Shown here in pieces: positions 55,350-64,000 of a stretch of DNA of 64,000 bases. The notes beneath the pieces are model-generated. The model did no database searches, was not told the origin of the DNA, and saw nothing but the letters and a program-made list of their open reading frames with translations. Positions within the stretch are counted from its first letter, which is position 1. Every line of letters starts with the position of its first letter. Origin of the DNA: Steinernema hermaphroditum (Eukaryota > Nematoda > Chromadorea > Rhabditida > Steinernematidae); NCBI GenBank assembly GCA_030435675.1, contig CM059621.1, positions 5,518,001-5,582,000 of the forward strand, read 5' to 3'. The translations under genes and the position numbers were made by a program.

Positions 55350-57440
55350 GCTAGCATTGCCGCAAGAATAATAGGGACAACGCTAGAGAGAGCAGTACAA
55401 ACCCATTATGTACAATTGCAATTTTGACGTATTTGTATTCGGAAAAGACGGCGTAATGTTTGTGATGCAGTAGACGGACACACATCATCACACTCAAGAA
55501 GTTCGTGTGAATTAGCCATGTGTCCGGTAATTCTAGGAATTAGTGCCGCTAAGTGAATGAGATATATCACAGCGTACTATGAATCGCACGAGACCATATC
55601 TATGTAATTCTCGCTGCCTTCTTGTAGTGCTTCTATCCGATTTTCTCAATTGCGGGTGCAACCCTACGCTGTAAGTCTAAAACTGGTTTCAGCTGTCCAC
55701 CCAGTCTTAGTCACCCTTCGAACACCCAAATCTGAAAAAATGTGTATTTCGAATTGTGATCCCGATGGTGATATGTGTTCGGATATCGTCTCCAGTCGGA
55801 GCCAGAAGAAGATCAACGTTAACGGCGTGATTCGTTCTTCTTTGTGCATATATGAGACTTCTCTCAAGTAAGCCTTTCGTACGAGAGATAAACTAGAACT
55901 AGAAAAATAGATTTAACTCGTTGTCTACTTCCTCATTTTCTCGCAACTTTTACCCGTTTCGTAAAATTAAAACTGGGAAACAGCATTGTATTCTTGTTGT
56001 TATGACAACCCACAGTCACTGGAAGGCCTTCCCTTTCTTCCTGCTGACACATCTGTTTTTCCCGGTGCAAACAAAACAAACAGATATAAACTGTTCTCAT
56101 TATTCTATCCAGCAACGATTTCCCATCTTATTGCACTCCAATTACACAGGCTTTGTTTTGCATTGGCGGCTAGAACAATGGCGATCTGCATCACACATCG
56201 CACATACAATCGAACGAAGCGACATCACAACATGTTTTTAAACCAATAAAACGAATACAACGTGATGGGGCACATAGTCATATCACCATTTAAAATATCA
56301 AAAAAGGACAGAAATGGAGGTTGTTAGGTCTCTGTGCTCATGAACTGGATTCAAGTCGTCGAAGCCGGCGCATACTGCTAAGATCGCCGTATTCGACTCG
56401 TCCGTCGTCTCTACGACGAAGATCAAACAATGTTAGCAACTATGGTGTGATATTTGCTCTTTTTTTGTGTCATAATAGGTGCCTTGCACAGCGAAATACT
56501 GTTGATTTAAGAGATACACTGTAAAAGAGTTCTATTTGTGTTGCTGGTGATAGAGAAAAGTGCAAATGCTGCATTCAAGAGCGTAGCCCATGATACCATA
56601 TGGGCCTATCAATGCCGCGAGGGAGCCATTTGCTTAAAGCCAGATGGTCAAACACAACGAGAACAAGCTTTATGTATAATTCGTTTGCATAAAACTAAAG
56701 CGTTCCTTTTTAAAATCGATGAACTGCATTCCAATTGGAAGTTCTTTAATTGGGCGCGCGTATCCTACCTCGTCCTCTCGTGATGTTTGAAGCCTTTTCC
56801 AGAGTGGCTTCGGAACTTACATATGCCTCAGTGAGATGGCTCCTTAGATCGGAAGTTGTGTCTTCGACGGTGATGTGACCTTTAGCACGGTTTTTCGCGT
56901 AGTTCCGACTGCACGCTGCCACGATACAAGTGAAAATGCAGTGAATAGGTTAAGTAAAAACCTCGCTGGCAAAGGACGTATTCAGACGTTTTGAGTGTAG
57001 TACGTCACGTCACTATTTAAAAGTCTTCTGCGTTCTATCACTTCAATAACAAACGTGAACCCCTGGCTCGTACCATATCACACACGGAACGGGTATCACC
57101 CCTAATTGAAGCACTGAAAAACGCGTGAAGATGGATCACAAAAAAGCATGCAAGTATTTCAAGGTGATACGTCCTGCGAAAAAAACGTTTATCAACAAAG
57201 AACCCGAAAAGCGGCCGGTCGGGTTCGATTCGCGGCCGATGCATCAGTAGAAGCGACGAAATGCTGCTCGAGGGGGACCGGGAAACCGAACTCTCTTCTT
57301 CTTTTTACAGTAATAAATGATTTATTCGGCGGGGGCCGCACGGCGCCGTAAAGTCAAAACATAACACATTACAGAAAGGGTCGCGGGCGCCGCGACAACA
57401 AGTAAATTGAGAAATATGAAGTACAAAAGATCCTGTAAGT
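55350..57440. other. Intergenic, no gene supported
   Basis: Many overlapping frames of 60-105 codons on both strands, none with recognised features. A near-palindrome around 57,205-57,240 (gcggccggtcgggttcgatt) gave a B-box-like word but no tRNA fold. Confidence 0.35.
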
Positions 57441-57448
57441 CTATATCA

Positions 57449-58464
57449 TTATTGGCTTATCGACTGAACGGTAATCGCTGCGCCCTTCGGGCGAAACATC
57501 TTCTGGATTTCACTCCTATACAGAGCGCTCCGGAAGTAATATATGAAGAACGGCGAAGCCAAACTGACATTTGGGAAGATTCCGACAGTCACTTCAATTA
57601 TGATGTACATAAGACGGCTACAAACACGTACTGCATTTAAAGGTTGACCGATGTAACGTACCCTGGATAAAACATAAGTGCTACGAAACATAAGCAGAAT
57701 GGAATTAACCAACAAAATATGTATACTGATATGATGACGTTAAGCGATCGATTGATTCTGTGATATTCGGGATGGGCCGCTTGACAAGATGTATTATGAG
57801 CTCTCAAAAAAAACGTTCTTGTTTTACCTTTGGTCGCCCTTGTGAGGGCGATGTATGTAACCACCACCGCCATATTAACAAGTGTACCACTTGCGATCCA
57901 CACGTTAGCCATTAGTCCGGTCGCGTTTTCCGAGATCACACAGAAGGTTAACTCTTCTGTCAGGCTCGTGTAGGTCAACATTCTCATAGCCATCGAGTAG
58001 GTGAGGCAAATGAGCACAATTCCAAAGACATATCGCCGACCGGTAACTTTTTGATAAAACAGTGGATACTTTGTTGATGCCAGCCTATCGAAGGCGATGA
58101 AGAGCATCAGCAACGATGAGAAATCGATTGCTGTCACAGCGAAAAAGTTCGTTAGAAAGCACCTGTATAAGGTGATGACTGTTTCTGTATAAGAGTAGTA
58201 TAGTAGAAGTGGGTGAGCGGTCTGCATAATGATATCGGAGACGGCCTGCACAGCGATCAGCTTATTACATGGTGAACGCAAATTCTTTGAACTGAAACTT
58301 TGTGTTAGACAAGTACCTGATGAAACATTATAGTACCGTAATGTCACAGCGATGATCAACGCATTGCCGATCCATCCGATGACAGTGAGTGTGCAGTGGA
58401 AAGGCGATTCTATCTTCACTAAGAAGAAGAAAGTAGAAATGGTGAGATTGAGGTTGAGTTCCAT
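57449..58464 (-). CDS. srsx-type 7TM chemoreceptor
   Basis: Three exons: 58,464-57,828, 57,779-57,662, 57,617-57,449 (about 307 aa). It starts MELNLNLTISTFFFLV. TM1 contains IGWIGNALIIAVTLRY (the GN of TM1 in rhodopsin-like receptors), and the first loop has LRSPCNKLIAVQAVSDIIMQ, typical of srsx receptors. TM3 ends FIAFDRLASTKYPLFYQ, in which DR-A--P-FY matches the srsx D-R motif. TM6 is in exon 2 (INRSLNVIISVYIFCW). TM7 in exon 3 has SLASPFFIYYFRSALYR, and the tail is short. The open frame through the first loop includes an unusual insertion (SSGTCLTQSFSS) that could be a very short misread intron (25 bp), but such a size is implausible. Confidence 0.75.
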
Positions 58465-58469
58465 ATGAG

Positions 58470-59095
58470 AAAATCGATGCAGGGGGTGTACAAACTATAA
58501 AGCGCTGGGTCCCAATGGCAAAAAAAGAGTAAGGAAAAACTACGCGTATAGTTGACGCGTCGTCCTAGAAAACGGGCCTGCGCAGTGAAGAAACTACCAT
58601 ATCCAAAGCTCCTTAAAACCATTTGCTGGGAAACAATAAACGTGTGCGTGCTGCATAAGAGTCTAGGCCACAAGACACTAATAGCAAAGGACATAGGATA
58701 CCTCAGACCAAGTAGACCTTGGCATAATGCGATAAAAAAGACACTACAGGTGTTAAAGAATGAACAATGGATGCGGTTGGCGTCTTTGTCACGGTGTTCG
58801 GCCGTGACGAAGTTGTATCATTTCTTTGAAAGGTTTCGATTGTTAATTGTTAACAGAGTTTCTAATTGAATACAATACGAAATTGGAGTCTTAAAGCAAA
58901 CGCACGACGAGTGACTGGAATAATAGCTATCAACAACATAGTGCCGGGAATGTAAAAAAGGTGAGGCTTTAGGTTGGGTATAACATGGTATTGGCGCTCA
59001 TGGATAGGGCTGAAGTTGCGGCCTAAAACTGTAGCCCTGCGGGCGGCCAGACACCATAGCCCTGCGGGCGTCGGTTCTCCGTTTATATATAGGGG
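58470..59095. other. Intergenic, no gene supported
   Basis: Contains a short duplication of 'tagccctgcgggcg' (about 59,031 and 59,057), followed by a piece (cggttctccgtttatata, about 59,071) shared with the interior of the TIR element at 6.3 kb. Confidence 0.35.
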
Positions 59096-59099
59096 ATGG

Positions 59100-59570
59100 T
59101 GCCCGCATCAGATTCGTTTTGCGGTGGCAAGCGGTATGCTATTTTTTCTGAATGGGTCGGTCGCTCTTTGACCACGAATGGAAGGGTCGGTCGCTCTCTG
59201 AGTGTCCGGTTGGTCTGAAAGCAAAGCGTGCGGCAGTTGTGAGTCTCCCAGCTTCCAGCGGGAATTGGGACACCCGGAAGCCGTAGTCCCACTATTGCTG
59301 ACAACAAGATATCCAACCCCAGGAATCCGGCTGCATGAGAAGCTACCCGGAAGATCGCCGACGCTCTGAGGACACCACACCGATGAAGACGAAACTTCCG
59401 GACCCCTCTCACCGATGAAGATGTGTGCTACTTAGTCCGCTGTCCCGCAGCCGCCCAGAGAAGGAGAAGTTCTGCTGCCATTTCTGGAGGCTCGACGATT
59501 TCCAGATGCCCCGTGAAACGCGCCGCTGCTCACCAGTTTCGTACAAGGAAGTGGAGTTCGTATTCGTAAA
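59100..59570 (-). repeat. Dispersed repeat family A, inverted copy
   Basis: Reverse-complement match to 5,735-6,215 over the GC-rich part: 'cgctctctgagtgtccgg', 'attgggacacccggaagccg', 'aggaatccggctgcatgaga', 'agatcgccgacgctctgagg'. Diverged ends. Confidence 0.6.
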
Positions 59571-59744
59571 TTCATGGAAGGAAATTTTTTGGAAAGCTTC
59601 TTAGTAAAAATGAGAAACATTGCATTTTCCGTCCTGCGGTGCCGACTGAGTTTTTGCAATTTTGTGGTACTTTCCAGCGACTTTTGTCAGGATATTGTAC
59701 TTAATATTTCTATCTTTTATTTTGTTTCCTGAGTCAAAGCACAT

Positions 59745-60260
59745 TTGGTGCACCATGAGTGGATTTTTTGGAGTCTCACTCGTGTCGCGGTGGCGAGTTG
59801 CCCCGGTTGCTCTCTGAGTGTCCGGTCGGTCTGATGGCAAACTCTGTGACATGTATGAATTTTCCGGCTTACAAAGGCAATTGGGACACCCGGAAGCCGT
59901 AGTCCCACCACCGCTGACAGCAAGAAGTCAGACGCCAGGAATCCAGCTGCGTGAGATGTCATCCTGCTGCTCGCCGATGCTCTGAGGCGCCAAGACCGGC
60001 AGAGACACAACTCCCGGACTACGGATCTCTCCGAAGCAGATGCGAGCTCAGAAGCATCGACTGTGCAGCAAAACGCCCCGAGAAGAAGAAGTTCCACCGT
60101 AATTTCCGGAGTTGCGCCAACTTCCAGATGCCCCATGAAGCGAGCCGTCTACGACCCGTTCTATACCAACGCCGCGCCAGAAATTAGCCGGCTACAAGTG
60201 ATATCCCTTGTTGTCTATTTTCGGTGTCACGCAAGGCGTAACGTCTTCGATTCATGACGT
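59745..60260 (-). repeat. Dispersed repeat family A, second inverted copy
   Basis: The longest copy, in inverse orientation to 5,735-6,215. It shares 'actcgtgtcgcggtggcgag', 'attgggacacccggaagccg', 'agaagttccaccgtaatttc' type internal words and ends with 'cttgttgtctattttcggtg'. It lies 175 bp from the neighbouring copy in the same orientation. Confidence 0.6.
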
Positions 60261-61358
60261 AAAATTGTGAAATTGTGGGCGGATGTTTACTAAAGGTGCA
60301 TCATGGGAGTTTGAGTTCGATTATTCCTCGAATTCAGCTATTACTATTATACACACTTGTGGTTTTCGTTGATGTATGTCCTTACACTTTGCTTTACCGT
60401 TTTCTTTCAAAACACTTGTGACGGAGTAACGTTCCCACACAATTTAACGTCGATTTCAATAATTTGTTTGTCTCTTGGATGTCTACTTAGTGCTTCAGAA
60501 TTAAATGAACATTGAATAGGCTCCGCCATCCTCGAAGAGATGTGGCCGGTGGTGGCTGCAATTGAATACTTAACATGTATTCTGCTCTGGATCGTCACAC
60601 TCTTCCTTGGCGCCGCCATTATTCATCACACCACACTGACAAGGGAAGTACACAACATGACCCCCGCCGATTTCGATTTCGATTTCGAGAGTAGTAACCG
60701 TGCAAAAAATTAGCTGCCCATACCGGGTAGATTTCGAGAAAAATGCAGGTCTAAATTGGCTATCGGGGTTATAGCCTTCCGATGTAAGCACAAAATCTGT
60801 GTGCGTGTGGTTTTTTTATTTTTTTATTTTTCCTTTTTGTGTTGTGCGCGGTGTGATTTTTGGCGAAGTCACCTATGTACTCTACATGAACGCATAGAAA
60901 AAAACTGTAACAACAGCAGTCAAGACGATATTGGCGCAGTTCAATTCATCATCTCAACAGATAACTTCCACATTTCCACTAGTGTTTATGAGTGCAATAA
61001 TGCATAACAGATCATTGTCCCCTCTTTGTCCTTTAAGAAGATGACAAAGCCGATTTTGTCAGCGACAGACAGCCCGCTGCGCAAGGGCATGTACAATAAC
61101 AAGATCGTAAAAAGCATTCTCTCACACTAGCTGCTCCTTAAGAGGAGATGCCGAATGGTGGCGTTGCCGACCGCTTTCCTCACATCCCTCACATCATCGT
61201 GCTTTTTACTTCCTTCTATATTCATTCCTTATTCGGGGTTTCGCATATTTGCGCGTATTATTTTACGGTTAATAACTAAAATTTGAGATCTCGCTTATCC
61301 CGTCGTAAGCCTCGTGATGAGTTCAACTGCTGAGGACGCGATCACTTTGTAGATAATC

Positions 61359-62022
61359 ATGGCAATGAAAACAAAATCTCGGGGAGCGAAAATTCCAAAA
61401 ATCAAGTGTTACAAGGACACGTTAGAGACTGATTTGCCTGGATGTTATTCACGTCAAAACTTCTTATTGGCGCCCGCTATTCAAAGAGCTCCGCTGGGAA
61501 CTGTTCAACTTGACGCTGCTCTGGCAGCGGCTCGTAAAGAAGAAGAAAGGCGATTTATGCAACAAGTAAGATCAGTCAATCTGATATTGCAATGTTCCTT
61601 TATGTTTAGGTCAGTAGTCAGCCAACAATAATGAACAGCGTAGCAGTGGATGATATCCCGAGGAGGCCTCGACGGTCTCTAGTTAGCCGTTTCGTAAACT
61701 TTCTTCGGCAAAAATTTGGAGCAATGAGAGTGAACGACGAAGTTGCAATCAATACCATGCCCAATATACCAAAGAAAACATTTGTTTGTCAAAAGTGCGG
61801 AATGTCCCTTGAAACTGAAGAACAATTGGAGAGACATCGGAATTTACACATCAAAGAAGGATCAAAGCGGAAACTGTTGCAAAGTCCACCGTCCGAGGCG
61901 TCACGAAATGAACAGAACTTTAATGGGAGCAATGTTGTTTACATTTTGTCCCAACATTTTCCACTAAACAAGGCGACAGCGCATATTTCCGAGGAAGAAG
62001 TGGATTTCGCTAGAGAAATAAT
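61359..62022 (+). CDS. C2H2 zinc-finger protein inside the TIR transposon
   Basis: Exon 1 at 61,359-61,565 starts MAMKTKSRGAKIPKIKCYKD. A 44-bp intron leads to exon 2 at 61,610, which reads on through RRPRRSLVSRFVNFLRQKFG and a C2H2 finger (FVCQKCGMSLETEEQLERH, then NLH) to about 62,022, where a gtaag donor follows. Further on, near 62,087-62,190, a frame reads KCSVCESGSHIRCAHC, YFCLIHF and EEHCC, a Cys/His cluster resembling the C-terminal finger of some transposases (piggyBac type). It may be a third exon, but the joining phase is unclear. Probably an element-encoded DNA-binding protein; host-gene capture is the alternative. Confidence 0.45.
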
Positions 62023-62365
62023 AAGTAAGAAAAACCCGCGGATTTCCAAACCCCGGAAAATTTCTGCTTTAATTTTGAGGGTTTCGAAAAATGTTCTGTG
62101 TGTGAGAGCGGCTCTCATATCCGCTGCGCTCACTGCACGTTGTATTTCTGCCTCATTCATTTCGTTATCGAAGAACATTGTTGTGTGTAAGGTGCTTCAT
62201 TCTAGATGTTTAACCGTTTTCTCTATGTATTCACTGTGGATATCTTAACAGTGTTGTTATTTGATCATGTGTTACTTCAACAATAAAGTGTTTTAGAATC
62301 TGCAAAGCTATGAAAGTGTAAGATATGTACCCCGCACAACACAAAAAGGAAAAATAAAAAAAACA

Positions 62366-62434
62366 GCTTCCTCTGGGATTCGAACCCGGATCCGAAATCT
62401 GGCAATCGGGAGCCTTACCCCTCGACCACACGCA
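62366..62434 (-). repeat. tRNA-derived module in the right arm of the TIR element
   Basis: On the minus strand it has an A-box-like tggtcgaggggtaagg and a perfect B box ggttcgaatcc, followed by a T run. The acceptor stem does not pair, so it is not a working tRNA gene. It is more likely a tRNA-derived internal promoter or SINE head. The left arm has the same flanking bases without it. Confidence 0.5.
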
Positions 62435-63886
62435 CACGGATTTTGTGCTTACATCGGAAGGCTATAACCCCGATAGCCAATTTAGACCTGCATTTTTCTC
62501 GAAATCTACCCGGTATGGGCAGCTAATTTTTTGCACGGTTACTACTCTCCCCAAGATCTATCAGTCCACCAAATTTCAGCGAAATCGGCGGGGGTCATGT
62601 TGTGTACTTCCCTTGTGAGAGCGTTTTACAAGAACTCGCCTACACTGGCATTGCTATTTGCCGCCATCTTCTGGTCGGGCGTCTTCTATCTGTGTGTGCT
62701 TCCATTATGGATGCTCATTTCAAGTGGTCTACTTCCCGGCTTGAAAAACTACGTACAATTTTTACTCACATTAGACATGTTTATCCAGTCTAACCGATTC
62801 ATATACGACGTTGCTACTTTATCTCTGTTTGTGAAGAGACTTCTGATTGTATTGTTCCCCCTGAATCCGCTCAGGACGGTCACCAAATGTTACAATCTCC
62901 TTGGGGCTCTTGCAGTCTTAGCCGTTGTCATCGGTGTTGGTCGAGTCTACATTACTGATATTATCAGCAACGGTGCACCAGTACCCGATGGTATGCTTTA
63001 GTGAGCGAATCTACTTGTCTTTAACGTTTATTGGGACGTGTACAGTTTAATCAGAGAACTCGACAAAAAATGGCAGTTTTCACAATTACACTGGGCCCTC
63101 TCTTGCCAAAACGTTGACTGTAGTCGTGTTTCGAAATCGCTAATGACGTACTCCTAGATTGTTTCGCTCCGTCCTGCATGTCTCAACATAGGATCAATCA
63201 AACAATCTTCACAATACGACTGATTTTGACGTTATCAATTTTATTCTCAGGAACTGCTCTTCTCGTTGTACTACGAAAGACGCCACTCATGCAGAAACCG
63301 AACGAAGCCAAAGTAATATTGATTTTTACCGCTCCACTGATGATTACTTATCCTTCAGGTTAACAAAATGGTACGCTACGTCTTCTATCTGCGCATTATA
63401 CTCGAATTCCTACCAGTCGTCGTGGATCAGATGCTAGCGATAACGGTAAGTATCACACAGTGATTAGAGGCGTATTAAAGTTTCAGGCAAGTAAGCCGTT
63501 GTCATTTTACATTGGACCCTACGGCGCTATGGGTTACACATTGGAATGCTGTGTCGGCACCTTCTTCTACTTCCGAGTATTCTCGAAGAACACGCTTACA
63601 GTTGCGTCTCGGTCAGCAACCTAGACTGTTCCGTGAAAATCAAAACAGAAAGAACTATCCCGCAGGCATCTGTAGTGATAGAAAAGATCAACCGCATGGT
63701 AATATATCACAAAATGTTGCTCTGCAGCACCAGAATCATTATTTGGTGTTTTAACACAATAACACCGGAGTTCATTGTTCTTGGCATACTAATGAATGTT
63801 GGGCTTTTTCCTAGTATTAATTTTGCTGACGATGTCCAATGGTGCTTGTTACAACAGTAACTTCTAAACAGAAAACAAAAGAAACA

Positions 63887-64000
63887 TTAGAAAATCATGA
63901 TCATACCTGTAACCGCTTTCAGTCCGAGCATGCGAAGGACGTGCCGACGAATGGATCGATTGAAGATGAGGTAGACGAATGCTGGAGCTCCTGAAAGTCG
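63887..64000 (-). CDS. 7TM receptor, C-terminal end, cut by the window edge
   Basis: A minus-strand frame entering from the right edge reads GAPAFVYLIFNRSIRRHVLR, then MLGLKAVTG. This is the end of TM7 and start of the cytoplasmic tail of a nematode serpentine receptor (NR-IRR pattern as in Srt, Srx or related classes). Either it stops at 63,887 or it splices at the acag/gtatga donor near 63,906. Confidence 0.5.
   Translation of the reverse strand, partial: RLSGAPAFVYLIFNRSIRRHVLRMLGLKAVTGMIMIF

Larger units (their letters stand above)
60640..62615. mobile_element. 1,976-bp TIR DNA transposon inserted in a receptor exon
   Basis: Inverted arms of roughly 215-285 bp begin CAAGGGAAGTACACAACATG at 60,640 and end with its complement at 62,615. 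The insert is flanked by a 3-bp duplication, TGA (60,637-60,639 and 62,616-62,618). The right arm contains a tRNA-like insert of about 65 bp that is missing from the left arm. The body carries a zinc-finger coding frame, but no transposase is recognised. A 3-bp TSD with TIRs is seen in PIF/Harbinger and CACTA elements, although the TIR sequence fits neither obviously. Related ends form the MITE at 49,873. Confidence 0.7.
60540..63624 (+). pseudogene. Unassigned 7TM receptor family, member 4, split by a transposon in exon 1
   Basis: Exon 1 begins MWPVVAAIEYLTCILLW at 60,540 and is interrupted at 60,639. The remainder resumes at 62,619 (FYKNSPTLALLF) and runs to 62,990 (VPDG before gt). The two pieces are 100 and 372 nt: together 472 nt, exactly the exon-1 length of member 1. 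Exon 2 (63,158-63,312) has CFAPSCMSQ. Exon 3 (63,359-63,445, 87 nt) has VNKMVRYVFYLRIILEFLP. Exon 4 (63,487-63,624) has YIGPYGAMGYTLECCVGTFFYF. No other defect is seen, so the disruption looks recent. It is presumed non-functional unless the insert is spliced out or excised. Confidence 0.75.

Noticed and set aside
57200..57245. Possible tRNA B box (gggttcgattcg)
   Set aside because: No A box at proper spacing and no cloverleaf; the site is part of a GC palindrome.

Overview
The window looks like a gene-dense chromosomal segment of a rhabditid-type nematode. The evidence is intron length (most are 38-50 bp with GT..AG ends and T-rich acceptors), several start codons placed directly after a tttcag acceptor (typical of spliced-leader addition), and clusters of nematode 7-transmembrane chemoreceptor genes. 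No bacterial, phage, rRNA or CRISPR signal is present. I cannot name the species; the compact introns suit a free-living rhabditid.

Layout. At 1-5 kb there are two related minus-strand receptor genes (Srt-like), one decayed and one intact. At 6.3-11 kb lie a TIR element, a tetraspanin with a long basic N-terminal region, and a LAMP/UNC-46-type membrane protein. From 11.9 to 19.9 kb there are five small Gly/Ala-rich secreted-protein genes; four form two head-to-head inverted pairs that share one core promoter motif at fixed spacing. At 20.6-24.5 kb come a tail-anchored coiled-coil protein built from equal-length exons and a CPEB-family translational regulator. At 25-30.4 kb are two Srx-type receptors separated by a hAT-like MITE. 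From 30.8 to 36.1 kb there is a 5'-truncated, frameshifted BEL/Pao retrotransposon. At 38-45.6 kb are three more Srx-like receptors, two of them a recent tandem duplication. At 46-55.3 kb are three minus-strand members of a 7TM family I cannot assign to a named class, plus MITEs and a mariner relic carrying a nested foldback element. At 57.4-58.5 kb is an srsx-type receptor. At 60.5-63.6 kb is a fourth member of the unassigned 7TM family, split in exon 1 by a 1,976-bp TIR transposon. At the right edge is the tail of another receptor.

Themes. The window is a chemosensory receptor neighbourhood (11 receptor loci) in which transposable elements sit between, inside and at the ends of receptor genes. 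The remaining genes (tetraspanin, LAMP-like, secreted Gly-rich, coiled-coil, CPEB) show no shared pathway. Gene models were assembled by eye from splice signals and frame continuity, so exon edges are predictions. Family calls rest on motif recognition, without database search.
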